The translations under genes were made by a program, and so were the position numbers. Source: Roseiarcus sp963829505 (lineage in GTDB: Bacteria; Pseudomonadota; Alphaproteobacteria; Rhizobiales; Beijerinckiaceae). From it: 64,000 bases of DNA. The stretch spans positions 310,001 to 374,000 of the forward strand of contig CAWHIL010000004.1 of the NCBI GenBank assembly GCA_963829505.1, given 5' to 3'. Within the stretch, counting starts at the first letter, position 1; each line of letters begins with the position of its first letter. The notes under the pieces were generated by a model. The model ran no database searches. It was given only the letters and a program-made list of their open reading frames with translations, and was not told the DNA's origin. This document shows, piece after piece, positions 37,109 to 47,500 of the stretch.

Positions 37109-38419
37109 TCAGCCTTCCGCGACGACGTGAAAGAACGAGCCGCTAACGTGGCCGCTACGGGAGCCGACCCGCTCGGCGGGGCCCCCGTAGACTTCGCTCG
37201 CCATGGCGAAGGGAGCGTCATCCCCTGCGCCGGCGATGGTCGCGTAGTGAAATTCATGCCCGAGCAGGGCCTGCCCGCGAGCCCCGAGCGCGCAATTGTC
37301 CTCGAGCGTCGCCCGTCGATATCCGAGCGTCATTTTGCGCCTGAAGAAGCTGGTCGACACCGAAAGCAGTCCGGCCATCGCGTGGGTGACGCCTTCCGCG
37401 TCGGTCAGCGACGCTCCGAGGGCCATGTAGCCGCCGCACTCGCCGTGGACCGGTTTCTCCTTGGCGAACTCCCGCAGTCCGCTCAGGAAACACGAAGCCT
37501 GCGCGAGCCTGCCCGCATGCAATTCCGGATAGCCTCCCGGCAGCCAGCAGACATCCGCGTCCAGTGGCGGAGGCTCGTCCGTCAGGGGCGAGAAATAGAC
37601 GATCTCCGCCCCGGCGGATCGCCAGCCTGCGGTGAGATGCGGATAGATGAAGGAAAAGGCGGCGTCCCGCGCGATGGCGATCTTCTGTCCCGGCGGCTTC
37701 AACGCCAGCGCGCGCCCTGATCCGGCGCGCAGGGGCCGCGCGATCGAGCGGGTCGCTTCGACGTCGACGTGCTTCGCGACGAAGGCCCCGAGCGCGGCGA
37801 GCTTGGCCTCGAGGTCGTCGGTGTCCGTCGCTTGCACGAGGCCGAGATGGCGCTCGGGCAGCGCGATGGCCGGGTCGCGAGGCAGCGCGCCCAACACGGG
37901 CAATCCGATCGCCTCGATCGCTGTCGCCGCCAGCCGGCGGTGCCGTTCGCTGCCGACCTTGTTCAGGATCACTCCTGCGATTGCAATGCGCGGATCGAAC
38001 GCCGCGCATCCTTTGGCGATCGCGGCCGCCGATTGGGCTTGACCGGATACGTCGAGGACCAGGACGACGGGCACGCCCAGAATCGCGGCGACGTCCGCGG
38101 ACGAACCGGTCCGGCCGACTGGTCCGGGGACGCCGTCGAAGAGACCCATCGACGCCTCCGCGATCAGCATGTCGGCGTCGGCCGCCGTGTTCTCGGCCAG
38201 ACCGAGGATCAGCGCGGCGTCCATGGCCCAGGAATCGAGGTTCACGCTTGGGCGTCCGGTGACCGCCTCGTGGAACGCGCTGTCGATGTAGTCCGGTCCG
38301 GATTTCGCTCCGGCGACGCTCACGCCCCTGTCGCGGAGGGCGCGCATGAGACCCAGGGAGACGGTCGTCTTGCCGCTGCCGGAGCGGGGCGCTGCGATGA
38401 GAAGACCGGCCGCGGTCAC
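37109..38419 (-). CDS. cobB: Cobyrinate/hydrogenobyrinate a,c-diamide synthase
   Basis: 436 residues from the GTG at 38419, overlapping the cobA stop by 4 bp (GTGA). N-terminal P-loop IAAPRSGSGKTTVSLGLMRAL and SGPDYIDSAFH are CobB signatures. The C-terminal glutamine amidotransferase half has the catalytic cysteine in HGECGGYMALG and a late His (LLGHEFHY). The enzyme amidates the a and c side chains of hydrogenobyrinate using glutamine and ATP. The frame stays open further upstream but lies inside cobA. Confidence 0.93.
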   Translation of the reverse strand: MTAAGLLIAAPRSGSGKTTVSLGLMRALRDRGVSVAGAKSGPDYIDSAFHEAVTGRPSVNLDSWAMDAALILGLAENTAADADMLIAEASMGLFDGVPGPVGRTGSSADVAAILGVPVVLVLDVSGQAQSAAAIAKGCAAFDPRIAIAGVILNKVGSERHRRLAATAIEAIGLPVLGALPRDPAIALPERHLGLVQATDTDDLEAKLAALGAFVAKHVDVEATRSIARPLRAGSGRALALKPPGQKIAIARDAAFSFIYPHLTAGWRSAGAEIVYFSPLTDEPPPLDADVCWLPGGYPELHAGRLAQASCFLSGLREFAKEKPVHGECGGYMALGASLTDAEGVTHAMAGLLSVSTSFFRRKMTLGYRRATLEDNCALGARGQALLGHEFHYATIAGAGDDAPFAMASEVYGGPAERVGSRSGHVSGSFFHVVAEG

Positions 38420-39297
38420 GACGGCGCCTTCGCATTCGACAGCATCGCGCGCAATTGCTCGCGCATGGCGACGATGGCGCCGATCGCGATGATTGCGGGG
38501 GCGGCGCAGCCGTGCGCATCCGCGTCGGCTTTTGCCCGCTCGAGGGTCGTCACGAGCACCCGCTGGCGGGGAGTCGTCGCTTCCTCCACGATGGCCACCG
38601 GAGTCTCCGGAGCGGCGCCGCCGCGCATCAACCCGGCTGCGATCGTGTCGAGCCGCTTCATCGCCATGTAGAGAACGAGCGGCTGACCCAAGCCGCCCAG
38701 AAGCTCCCAGTCCGGGCTGTCCATTTCGTCCGCTGGATGTCCGGTCGCCAGGATCAAGGCGTGGTTCGCGGTTCGCGTCGTTGCCGGGATGCCCGCGTAA
38801 GCCAGCCCCGCCAGTCCGGCGGTCACGCCCGGGACGACACGGAACGACACGCCCGCCGACGCCAGGCGCGTCGCCTCCTCGCCGCCGCGTCCGAAAACGA
38901 AGGGGTCCCCGCCTTTCAGCCTTACGACACGGTGTCCGGCTCGCGCCAGCTCGATAAGGCGGTTGGAGATGTCGTCCTGATGGACCGATGGTCGGCCGCC
39001 GCGCTTGCCGGCAAACTCCTGCAAGGCTTCCCGCCGAGCCAAAGCCATGACTTCGTCGCTCACCAGCGCGTCGTAGACGATCACGTCCGCATGCTGGAGC
39101 GCATGAACGGCGAGCAACGTGAGAAGGCCCGGGTCGCCGGGACCTGCGCCCACCAGCCAAACCGTTCCCGGCTCGAAACCCGGCAGGCTCGGCCGCAAGG
39201 GCTCCGGGAGCCGCACGGGCCAGACCTCCAGGGATGCGCTCTCGGTCGCGCTGGCCGGCGCCTCCGAGACGGCAGGCGCAGCTTGCATTCTAGTCAT
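38416..39297 (-). CDS. cobA: Uroporphyrinogen-III C-methyltransferase (SUMT)
   Basis: 293 residues from the ATG at 39297, overlapping the cobM stop by 8 bp. The first 40 residues are Ala/Pro-rich. The body begins at VWLVGAGPGDPGLLTLLAVHAL. SUMT motifs follow: DALVSDEVMAL, VVRLKGGDPFVFGRGGEEA, VVPGVTAGLAGLAYAGIPATTR. It methylates uroporphyrinogen III at C-2 and C-7 to give precorrin-2, the branch point to B12. No siroheme-specific CysG domains are fused to it. Confidence 0.94.
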   Translation of the reverse strand: MTRMQAAPAVSEAPASATESASLEVWPVRLPEPLRPSLPGFEPGTVWLVGAGPGDPGLLTLLAVHALQHADVIVYDALVSDEVMALARREALQEFAGKRGGRPSVHQDDISNRLIELARAGHRVVRLKGGDPFVFGRGGEEATRLASAGVSFRVVPGVTAGLAGLAYAGIPATTRTANHALILATGHPADEMDSPDWELLGGLGQPLVLYMAMKRLDTIAAGLMRGGAAPETPVAIVEEATTPRQRVLVTTLERAKADADAHGCAAPAIIAIGAIVAMREQLRAMLSNAKAPS

Positions 39298-40066
39298 CGG
39301 GTTCTTGCCCCCGTCGAGGGCGGAAGCGGCGGAGATAGTCGGGATCGTAGAGCGCGCTCTCCCGAAAGTCCTCGGCCGCGAGCGCCTTGCCGACAAGCAC
39401 GAGCGCGGTGCGCTCGATCGGCTCCTGGTCGAGGCGCGCCGCGATCGTCGCCAGCGTTCCCTTAAGGATGCGCTCCTCGGGCCACGTCGCCCGAAAAACG
39501 ACCGCGACCGGGCAGTCGGGCCCGAGGATGGGCTGCAACTCGGCGACGATGCGGTCCATCGCATGGATGGAAAGGTGGATCGCAAGCGTCGCCCCGGTCA
39601 GCGCGAACGCCGCGAGGTTCTCGCTCGCCGGCATGGCCGAGGCGCGACCGCTCGTCCGCGTCAGCACCACCGACTGGGCGACCTCGGGCAAGGTGAGCTC
39701 GCGTTGAAGCGCGGCAGCGGCCGCCGCGAAAGATGGCACGCCCGGGGTCACGTCGAAGGGAATGCCGAGCCTCGTCAATCGGCGCGTCTGTTCGCCAAGC
39801 GCGCTCCAGACCGACAGATCGCCCGAGTGGAGCCGCGCGACGTTCTCGCCTGCGTCGTGCGCCTTGCGGAATTCCTCGACGATCTCGTCCAGACTCATCG
39901 GCGCGGTGTCGACGATACGGGCTCCCGGCGGACACCAGCCCAGCATTTCGCGCGGCACGAGCGAACCTGCGTAGAGGCAAACCGGCGAGCGCGCGACGAG
40001 GTTTCGGCCGCGCACGGTGATGAGGTCCGGCGCGCCGGGTCCCGCGCCAATGAAGTGGACGGTCAC
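39290..40066 (-). CDS. cobM: Precorrin-4 C11-methyltransferase
   Basis: 258 residues from the GTG at 40066, overlapping the cobE stop (GTGA). Starts TVHFIGAGPGAPDLITVRG and keeps CobM features: CLYAGSLVPREMLGWCPPGA, VARLHSGDLSVWSALGEQ, FDVTPGVPSFAAAAAALQRELTLPEV, and VVFRATWPEERILKGTLATI. It methylates C-11 of precorrin-4 to give precorrin-5. Confidence 0.94.
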   Translation of the reverse strand: MTVHFIGAGPGAPDLITVRGRNLVARSPVCLYAGSLVPREMLGWCPPGARIVDTAPMSLDEIVEEFRKAHDAGENVARLHSGDLSVWSALGEQTRRLTRLGIPFDVTPGVPSFAAAAAALQRELTLPEVAQSVVLTRTSGRASAMPASENLAAFALTGATLAIHLSIHAMDRIVAELQPILGPDCPVAVVFRATWPEERILKGTLATIAARLDQEPIERTALVLVGKALAAEDFRESALYDPDYLRRFRPRRGQEPDD

Positions 40067-40455
40067 GCGCTGTCCTCCGGGGCGACGGCGATCGCGCAGG
40101 AGACGCCGTCGGCGCTGAACTTGGGAACGATCAGACGCGAACCTTCGCCCGCGCCGACGAGCGCAGCGGCTTCCGCGAGGCTGCCGACGCCGAACATGGC
40201 GGCAATTCTTTGCGAACGCGAAGCGACTTCGGCGTCGCGCTCCTTCAATGCTTCGTCGTCGTGCAGCACCAAATCCAGCCCCAGGCGTCGGGCCGCCTCC
40301 AGCAGCGCTTCGTCGCCGGCTTTTCGCGAACTCGTGTGCAGCCCCGCCGCGGAGCGCGATGGCGCACGCGCCAGCGCCTCGCGAACGACGCGCGCGATCG
40401 TCTGGGCGTCCACGCCCGACTTGCAGCCGACGCCGATCGCCGTGCGGAGGCTCAT
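40063..40455 (-). CDS. cobE: CobE/GbiG C-terminal-like cobalamin biosynthesis protein
   Basis: 130 residues from the ATG at 40455, overlapping the cobL stop (ATGA). The CbiG_C fold begins with TAIGVGCKSGVDAQTIARVVREAL and includes AGLHTSSRKAGDEALLEAARRLG and the late GEGSRLIVPKFSADGVSCAIAV. In the anaerobic pathway the related CbiG domain opens the lactone; in aerobic clusters the exact role of stand-alone CobE is less clear. Confidence 0.9.
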   Translation of the reverse strand: MSLRTAIGVGCKSGVDAQTIARVVREALARAPSRSAAGLHTSSRKAGDEALLEAARRLGLDLVLHDDEALKERDAEVASRSQRIAAMFGVGSLAEAAALVGAGEGSRLIVPKFSADGVSCAIAVAPEDSA

Positions 40456-41663
40456 GGCTTGACGACGCTCCACTGGACGCTCGGCATAGCGGACTTAAAG
40501 CCGCGAAACCGGCCAAGCGGCTCGGCGTGGGCGAACTGCGTGTGCAGGAGGTCGCCGCCGAACCGCTGTTGAGCGGCGACGAGTTCACCCTGACCCTCCA
40601 GCGTCACCGCGTTGACCACGAGTCGTCCTCGCGGTCGCAGCGCCGACCAGCAACCGTCGATCAGGCCCGGCTGAGTGACGCCACCCCCAACGAAGATCGC
40701 GTCCGGTTCGGACAGCCCGGCGAGGGAGGTCGGCGCCTCGCCTTCGACGATTTCAAGATTCGGAACGCCGAGCGCGGCGGCGTTGCGACGAATCCGCCCA
40801 CATCGTTCGGGATTGCGCTCGACGGCGATCGCGCGCGTCGACGGATCGGCAAGCAGCCATTCGATCGAGATCGACCCCGACCCGGCGCCGACGTCCCAGA
40901 GAAGCTCGCGAGGCCGGGGCGCGAGCTGGGCGAGCGTCACCGCGCGCATCTCGCGCTTTGTGATCTGGCCGTCGTGCTCGAACCAGGCGTCGGGCAGGCC
41001 CGCGGCGCGGGGCGGGATGCGCAAGCCAGGACCGGTCGCCACCTCGATGGCGATCGTGTTGAGCGGATCGACGTCGTCGATGTCGAACCCTTCGGCGGAG
41101 GCGGCGCGAAGGCGTTCGCGCGGGCCGCCCATCGCCTCGCAGACTGTCAGGCGGGAGCCCTCGAGCTTCCGCTCGCAGAGCAGCGCCGCCAGTTTGTGCG
41201 GCGTCTCGCCGTCCCAGGACAGCGCCAGCACGCGGGCGCCGGGCTGGAGGTGCGGAGTGACACGTTCGAGCGCGCGCCCGTGCAGCGACACAAGCGCACA
41301 GTCCTGAAGCGCCCAACCGAGCCGGCTTGCCGCAAGGCTGAACGCCGAGGGCTGCGGCAGACACACGATCTCCTCCGGCGGCACGATCTGCGCAAGGAGC
41401 GAGCCGACGCCGAAGAAAAACGGGTCGCCCGAAGCGAGCACGCAGACAGGCGCGCCGCGCCGCGCCAGAAGCGCGGGAAAAGCCTGTTTAAGCGGCGACG
41501 GCCAGACCATGTGTTCAGCCCGAGTCCCGCCGATCAGGCCGAGATGCCGCGCGCCGCCGATCACCAGGGAGGCTTGCGAGAGCCGCTCCCTTGCGACAAA
41601 GGACAAGCCGTCGAGCCCGTCCTCGCCAAGCCCGATGATCGAGAGCCACGGGGAGGCGCTCAC
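40452..41663 (-). CDS. cobL: Precorrin-6Y C5,15-methyltransferase (decarboxylating)
   Basis: 403 residues, GTG start at 41663. The N-terminal half is a tetrapyrrole methylase (WLSIIGLGEDGLDGL, VLASGDPFFFGVGSLLA). The C-terminal half is a Rossmann SAM-methyltransferase (LLWDVGAGSGSISIEWLLA, AIAVERNPERCGRIRRNAAALG) that also decarboxylates. This fused form matches aerobic CobL rather than the separate CbiE and CbiT. It is divergent from cobK with only 26 bp between their start codons. Confidence 0.94.
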   Translation of the reverse strand: MSASPWLSIIGLGEDGLDGLSFVARERLSQASLVIGGARHLGLIGGTRAEHMVWPSPLKQAFPALLARRGAPVCVLASGDPFFFGVGSLLAQIVPPEEIVCLPQPSAFSLAASRLGWALQDCALVSLHGRALERVTPHLQPGARVLALSWDGETPHKLAALLCERKLEGSRLTVCEAMGGPRERLRAASAEGFDIDDVDPLNTIAIEVATGPGLRIPPRAAGLPDAWFEHDGQITKREMRAVTLAQLAPRPRELLWDVGAGSGSISIEWLLADPSTRAIAVERNPERCGRIRRNAAALGVPNLEIVEGEAPTSLAGLSEPDAIFVGGGVTQPGLIDGCWSALRPRGRLVVNAVTLEGQGELVAAQQRFGGDLLHTQFAHAEPLGRFRGFKSAMPSVQWSVVKP

Positions 41664-41689
41664 CGGACCAACCCCTGAAGGCGGGCGTC

Positions 41690-42436
41690 ATGCGTGTTCT
41701 CGTGCTCGGCGGCTCCAGCGAAGCGAGCCGGCTCGCCCGCTCTCTCTCCGAGCGCACGCACATAAAGGCGACGCTTTCCCTCGCCGGCCGCACCGCCAAT
41801 CCGGCGTCTAGCCCCTTGCCAACCCGGGTCGGCGGATTCGGCGGCGTGGAAGGGCTCAGCCGGTACATCAGGGGCGAGGGCATCGAGGCGGTCGTGGACG
41901 CGACCCATCCTTTCGCCGCGCAGATGAAACGCCACGCAGCCGAAGCCTGTGCGGCGGTGTGGACCCCGCTCGCCGCCTTCAGCCGTCCGGCGTGGACGAA
42001 GCTTCCAGGCGACCGGTGGGTCGAGGTCGATGACGCCGAAGCGGCCGCGCGCGCGCTCGGCGAAACGCCGAAGCGGGCTTTCCTCACGACCGGGCGACTT
42101 CGGGTCAGCGCCTTCGCGGGCGCGTCGCCTCACCATTTCGTGCTGCGCTCGATCGATGCGCCGGCGCCCGAGAGCGCGCCCGCTTCCGTGGAGGTCGTGC
42201 TCGCGCGCGGACCGTTCTCGATGCGTGACGAAATCGAACTCATGACGACGCGCCGGATCGACGTCGTTGTGAGCAAGAACTCGGGCGGCGACGCCACCCG
42301 CGCGAAGATCGACGCCGCGCGGGAACTCGGCCTTCCGGTCATCATGATCCGGCGCCCGCCAACGCCGGCGCGGATCGTCTTCGAGGACCTCGACGGCGTT
42401 CTTGCCTGGCTCGAGGCTCAAAGGTCCGCTCCGTAG
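41690..42436 (+). CDS. cobK: Precorrin-6A reductase
   Basis: 248 residues. The N-terminus RVLVLGGSSEASRLARSL is the CobK dinucleotide fold. The family motif VVDATHPFAAQMKRHA is present, then FLTTGRLRVSAFAG and a late VVSKNSGGDATRAKI. It reduces precorrin-6A to 6B using NADPH. It is the only cob gene in the middle of the cluster on the plus strand. Its 3' end overlaps convergent cobJ by 19 bp. Confidence 0.93.
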   Translation: MRVLVLGGSSEASRLARSLSERTHIKATLSLAGRTANPASSPLPTRVGGFGGVEGLSRYIRGEGIEAVVDATHPFAAQMKRHAAEACAAVWTPLAAFSRPAWTKLPGDRWVEVDDAEAAARALGETPKRAFLTTGRLRVSAFAGASPHHFVLRSIDAPAPESAPASVEVVLARGPFSMRDEIELMTTRRIDVVVSKNSGGDATRAKIDAARELGLPVIMIRRPPTPARIVFEDLDGVLAWLEAQRSAP

Positions 42437-43182
42437 CTGCGCGGCGTGAGCACGAACGCCGTCCGTCCCGGCCGCGCCACGAGTCGCGTCGTGGACGCGC
42501 CGATGAGGACGAGCGTGCTCATGTCCGCCAGACCGGGGTCCGCCTCGGCGACCGTTGTCAGGACGATCGATTCATCGGCGCGGCCGACGGCGCGGGCGAA
42601 GGCCACCGGGGTCTTTGGCGGGCGAAGCCGACGCAGGAGCTGGAACGCATCGTGGATCTGGCGCGGCCGGGCTCGCGACGCAGGGTTATAGATGGCGATC
42701 GCGAAATCGGCGCTGCATGCGGCCTCGAGTCGCCGTTCGATGATCGACCAGGGCTTGAGGTTGTCCGAGAGCGAGATCGCACAGAAGTCGCCGCCGAGCG
42801 GAGCGCCGAGACGCGCGGCCGCGGCTTGCATCGCGCTGATGCCGGGTAGGACTGCAATGTCGAGATGACGCCACTCCGCGGGACCTGCGTCCAGCGCCTC
42901 CAGCACGGCCGCCGCCATGGCGAAGACGCCAGGATCGCCGCCCGAGACGACGCCGACGATCCGGCCTTCCGCGGCGAGTTGCAGGGCGTGGCGAGCCCGG
43001 TCGAGCTCGACGCGGTTGTCGCTGGCGTGCACCCTGACGCCTTCAGGCGCCGCTGCTCGATCAACGTAGCCCGCATATCCGACGAGGTCGGTGAGGGTCG
43101 CAAGCGCTTCGCTCGCCTCGGGAGACAACCACGCCGCAGGACCGGGGCCCAGTCCGATCACGAACAGCTTGCCCTCGCTCAC
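42418..43182 (-). CDS. cobJ: Precorrin-3B C17-methyltransferase
   Basis: 254 residues from the GTG at 43182, overlapping the cobI stop (GTGA). Begins with KLFVIGLGPGPAAWLSPEA, then GYAGYVDRA, VGVVSGGDPGVFAMAAAVLEA, IAVLPGISAMQAAAARLGAPLGGDF, AIAIYNPASRARP. The enzyme methylates C-17 with ring contraction in the aerobic pathway. No CobG-like or CbiG fusion is seen. Confidence 0.94.
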   Translation of the reverse strand: MSEGKLFVIGLGPGPAAWLSPEASEALATLTDLVGYAGYVDRAAAPEGVRVHASDNRVELDRARHALQLAAEGRIVGVVSGGDPGVFAMAAAVLEALDAGPAEWRHLDIAVLPGISAMQAAAARLGAPLGGDFCAISLSDNLKPWSIIERRLEAACSADFAIAIYNPASRARPRQIHDAFQLLRRLRPPKTPVAFARAVGRADESIVLTTVAEADPGLADMSTLVLIGASTTRLVARPGRTAFVLTPRSYGADL

Positions 43183-43910
43183 GGACGCCGTCCCTGGCCG
43201 GGAAGCAGGATCAGCGAGAAGTAGGGCGCTTCGTCGTCGGTCTTTTCGGCGAGCCGCAGCACCTTTTCGTTCGCCATCGTGCCGCGCTCGACATAGAGCG
43301 CGCGCGAGGTGAGCCCGAGTTCCGCGAACGCCCTGCGCACCTTGCCGAAGTTGCGGCCGAGTTTCATCACCACGGCCGAGTCGCAGGCTTTCAGGCGCGC
43401 GACCAGGCTCTCGAACGAAAGCGTGCCCGGCAGGACGGTCAGGACGTCGTCGCCCCAGGTCATCGGGAGCGACGCGGCGGCCGAGCATCCCGCCATCCCG
43501 GTGACCCCCGGCACGATGTGGGTCTCGAACTCGGACTTCAGACGCTCGAAGAGGTGCATGAACGACCCATAGAACAAGGGATCGCCCTCGGCGAGGAGCG
43601 CGACGTCGAGTCCCCGCCGCATCCGTTCCGCGAGCCTCTCCGCCGCATCCTCGTAGAAGATCGACAAGGCCGACAGGTAGTCGGGATGGTCGAACGGGAT
43701 CTCCGTCGTCAGCGGATATCCGAGCTCGATCTCTTCGCAGGTCGCCGGGATCCAGCGATCGGCGATCGTGCGGGCGTTGCCGCGTCGTCCGGTCTTCGCG
43801 AAATAGGCGACGACCGGGCATTCGCCGATCACCCTGACCGCCTTGACGGTCAGGAGTTCGGGGTCCCCGGGACCCAACCCGACGCCGAAGAGCCGCCCAG
43901 CCACTTTCAC
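43179..43910 (-). CDS. cobI: Precorrin-2 C20-methyltransferase
   Basis: 243 residues, GTG start overlapping the cobH stop. The N-terminus LFGVGLGPGDPELLTVKAVRVI and the mid-body LLAEGDPLFYGSFMHLFERL are characteristic. HIVPGVTGMAGCSAAASLPMTWGDD and VMKLGRNFGKVRRAF follow. It methylates C-20 of precorrin-2 to give precorrin-3A, the substrate of the ring-contraction oxygenase. Confidence 0.94.
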   Translation of the reverse strand: MKVAGRLFGVGLGPGDPELLTVKAVRVIGECPVVAYFAKTGRRGNARTIADRWIPATCEEIELGYPLTTEIPFDHPDYLSALSIFYEDAAERLAERMRRGLDVALLAEGDPLFYGSFMHLFERLKSEFETHIVPGVTGMAGCSAAASLPMTWGDDVLTVLPGTLSFESLVARLKACDSAVVMKLGRNFGKVRRAFAELGLTSRALYVERGTMANEKVLRLAEKTDDEAPYFSLILLPGQGRRP

Positions 43911-44536
43911 TCCTTCGCGCTCGCAAGCGCATTGATCGCCGCCGCGGCCATCGCGCTTCCGCCGCGCCGCCCGCGCACGACAATGTGCCGCGAACCGGCG
44001 AGCGCCACGAGTACGTCCTTGGACTCGGCGGCGCCGACGAAGCCGACGGGCATTCCGACGATGCAGGCGGGCATCGCAGCCCCCTCGGCGAGGATCTCGA
44101 GCAGCCGGAACAAAGCCGTTGGCGCGTTGCCGATCGCCACGACCGAGCCGCCGAGGCGCTCGCTCCAGAGGTCGACCGCGGCCGCGGAGCGGGTGAGGCG
44201 CTGCGCCTCGGCGAGGGCGGGAACGCGCGGGTCGCCAAGCAGGCAGAGGACCTCGTTGCGAGCCGGAAGTCGGGCGCGCGTCACCCCATGCGCGACCATC
44301 TGCGAGTCGCAGAAGATCGGCGCGCCCGCCTTCAGGGCCTCGACCCCCGCTTCCGCCGCCCCTTCGGCGAAAGCGAGATCGGCCGCCACATCCGGCATGC
44401 CGCAGGCATGGATCACCCGAACGGCGACCCGCTCTTCCGCGCCGCTGAAACGTTCGAGCTTCGCCTCGGACCGGATGATCGCAAACGAACGCCGATAGAT
44501 TTCGTCGCCGTCGCGGACGTAGTCGAAAGCCGTCAT
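43907..44536 (-). CDS. cobH: Precorrin-8X methylmutase
   Basis: 209 residues from the ATG at 44536, overlapping the cobN stop (ATGA). YVRDGDEIYRRSFAIIRSEA opens the protein. The catalytic histidine lies in VRVIHACGMPDVAADLAF. GAPIFCDSQMVAHGVTRARLPA and VGMPVGFVGAAESKDVL are family motifs. It moves the C-11 methyl group to C-12, giving hydrogenobyrinate. Confidence 0.95.
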   Translation of the reverse strand: MTAFDYVRDGDEIYRRSFAIIRSEAKLERFSGAEERVAVRVIHACGMPDVAADLAFAEGAAEAGVEALKAGAPIFCDSQMVAHGVTRARLPARNEVLCLLGDPRVPALAEAQRLTRSAAAVDLWSERLGGSVVAIGNAPTALFRLLEILAEGAAMPACIVGMPVGFVGAAESKDVLVALAGSRHIVVRGRRGGSAMAAAAINALASAKE

Positions 44537-47500
44537 GCGCCCGCCGCTCCCCTTCGCCGGATCTGCCGCTCTTTCAGGGAATCGAGGATCAGCTCCACGC
44601 TGTTGCGCCGCGGCCTCCAGAGACCGCGCTCCAACGCGCTCTCGAAACGCCTTGCGATCGCCTTCGCCGCCTCTGGATTTGATTCGAGGAGAAACGCGCG
44701 CACCTCGGCGTTTGCGCATACGGCGTCGAACAGAAGATCGAAATGCTTGTCGGTCACGCTGCTCGTGGTCGCCGCAAAAGCGAACAGATTGTCAACGCTT
44801 TCGGCGATTTCGGCGGCGCCCCGGAACCCGTGGCGCATCTGCCCCTCTATCCAGCGGGGATTGGCTGCGCGGCCGCGCAGCGCCCGGGCGATCTCCTGTG
44901 AGAGCGGACGCGCCTTCGGCGCGGCGGGGTCGGTCGCATCAAGATGATAGAGCGCCGGCGATCCGCCCGAAGCCTCGGCGGCGGCGGCGAAGCCGCCCTC
45001 GTGGTCGGCGAACGCATCGGAATCGAGCACGTCCTGACCCGGCAGATCCTGAACGTGCACGAGCGCCTGCGAAGCCGCGACCCGGTCGCGGAACTCGGTC
45101 GTCTCGCGGATCGTGCTCCCCTCGTAGGCGAAGCCCGTCGCCTCGAGATAGGCCGCGCCGAGATCTCCGCGGGACGTCCATTCCTCCGCGAGCGCGCGCC
45201 GCACCACGCCGGTCCCGTAGGCGCCGGGGGCCGCGCCGAAGACGCGGGAACACGAGCCGCCCGTTCTCGCGACTTCGCGAAGGGGGTTGTCTTTGTCGGG
45301 TTCGTCGCGTTCCGCCACGGCCCGGACCGCGGCGTCGAACAGCGAAATCTGTTCGGGAAAGACGTCGCGGAAGAGGCCGGAAATGCGGATGGTGACGTCG
45401 ACCCTCGGCCGCCCGAGCGCCGCGACCGCATCGATCGCAAAGCCGGAAACCCGGTTCGAGGAATTGTCCCAGACCGGCCGCGCGCCGATCAGCGCCATCG
45501 CCTGCGCGAGGTCCTCGCCGCCGGTCCGCATCGCGGCGCTGCCCCAAAGATCGAACATCACCCGCCTCGGCCATTCGCCGTGGTCCTGAACGTAGCGGGA
45601 GACAAACTCCTTCGCCCCGCGCTGCCCAAGCTCCCAGGCCGTGCGTGTCGGAACCGCGCGCGGATCGACGGCGAAGAGGTTGCGTCCCGTGGGCAGGACG
45701 TCGATGCGTCCGCGCGCAGGCGCGCCGCCAGGTCCGGGCGCGACCCGGCGTCCCGCGAGCGCCGCGACCAGCGCGTCCATTTCGGCGCCCGGAGATTGCT
45801 CGAGGCGGGAGAAGGCGGCGGCCGCGTCGGCGCCGGAATTGGCCGCGAGCACGGCGAGCCTTTCCGGCGCGATGGCTCCCCCGAAAACATGCAGCCCGTC
45901 GCCGATCCGCATTTCCTTGATGTCGCACAGCCAGGCGTCGAGCCGCTTGAGCGCTTCCGCAGGTCCGAGCTCGCCGCCAAGGCCGGCCTCTTCGGCCAGT
46001 CCGGTGTCGTTCGCCCGTTCCAGGATCATTTCCGCAAGGCGTCGCGCCCGGCGCCCGTCGAGCGCCTGCGCCTCGGCGAATTCATCCATCAGCCCCTCGA
46101 TTTCCTGGACGGCGCCGTGGGCGCCCGCCGCGATCAGCGGCGGCGTGAGATGTCCCAGCGCAATCGCCGTCGTTCGCCGTTTGGCCTGGGCCGCCTCGCC
46201 GGGATTGTTGACGATGAAGGGATAGACGACGGGAACCGCGCCGAGCGTCGCGCGCGGCGCGCAATCGGCCGCGAGCGCGACCGACTTTCCCGGAAGCCAT
46301 TCGAGGGTGCCGTGGGTCCCGACATGGATGATGGCGTGTGCGCCGATCGCGTCGCGAAGCCAGAAATAGAAGGCGACGTAGGCATGCCGCGGCGGCAACG
46401 CGACGTCGTGATACTCGTCCTTCCGGAGCGAGCGGCGACCTCTGTCCGGCTGGAGCGCAACCACGCTGTCTCCGAGACGCAGGACGGCGAACCAGAACGC
46501 GCCTGACTGGCAGGCCGGGTCGAATTCAGGTTCGCCCCACTCCGCCGCGACCGACGCGGCGAAAGCCGCAGGCGCCTCGGCGAGACGCCTTCGATAGGTA
46601 TCGACATCCAGGGATGCCGTCCGTTCTCCGACGAGGCCGCGCGCGATTTCGCCCGACTCGGGAATCGGACCGAGCGCGTAGCCTTCCTGCGCGAGGCGCA
46701 GCGCGATCTCTTTCACCGATGCGAACGTGTCGAGCCCCACAGCGTAGCCGGTGCGCCCGCCCTTGCCGGGATAGTCGGAAAGCACGAAGGCCAGGCGCTT
46801 GGCCGAGGGCGGCGTGCGCCTCAGCGCAACCCAGGCGGCGGCGAGGCGCGCAGCGTGGTGGATATTCTCCCGATGCGGATATGCGCGTCGTAGAGCATAC
46901 TCCAGGCTGGCGATCGGCGGTTCGGCAGCCTTGAACGAGATGGCGGCGGCGAACAGACGGCCGTCGACTTCGGGCAACGCGACGTTCATCGCCAAATCCG
47001 CGGGCGACATTCCACGGACGGCATTGCGCCATTCCGCCTCTGTCGCCAGACTGACCGCGACCTGGAAAACCGGCGCGTCGCATGCGTCGAACGCTGTCGC
47101 GCCGTCGTCGAGGCGCGCCGAAAACGCGGTTGCATTGAGGATGATGCCCGGCGGTTCGGCGCGCAATCGCCCCCTCAGAGTCTCGATGACGGCCGGGTCC
47201 TTGAGGCTCGTGACAAACAGCGCATCGACCTCGAAGCCGTGCGCCTGAAGCGCGTCGGCGAGCGCCTCGTAGGGCTCCGTATCGCCGGCCATCCATGCGG
47301 AGCGGTAGAATGCGATCAGGGCGCGCGGCGCGCCGGCCGGCGCAGTGCGACGCGCGCTTTCGAGTATGCCAATGCGCTTCTGTTCGCGCGGCTCGGCGAA
47401 GGCGCACGGGCGCCCGAGCGTCGCAAGGGCGAAGCGTAGACATTGAGCCGCATTCTCGACGCCGCCGTCCTGCAGCCAGCCCCAGATGCGGCGGAGGTCG

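Noticed and set aside
38420..39160. A longer CobB with an extra 247 N-terminal residues
   Set aside because: That stretch lies fully inside cobA in another frame. The GTGA junction marks the real start.
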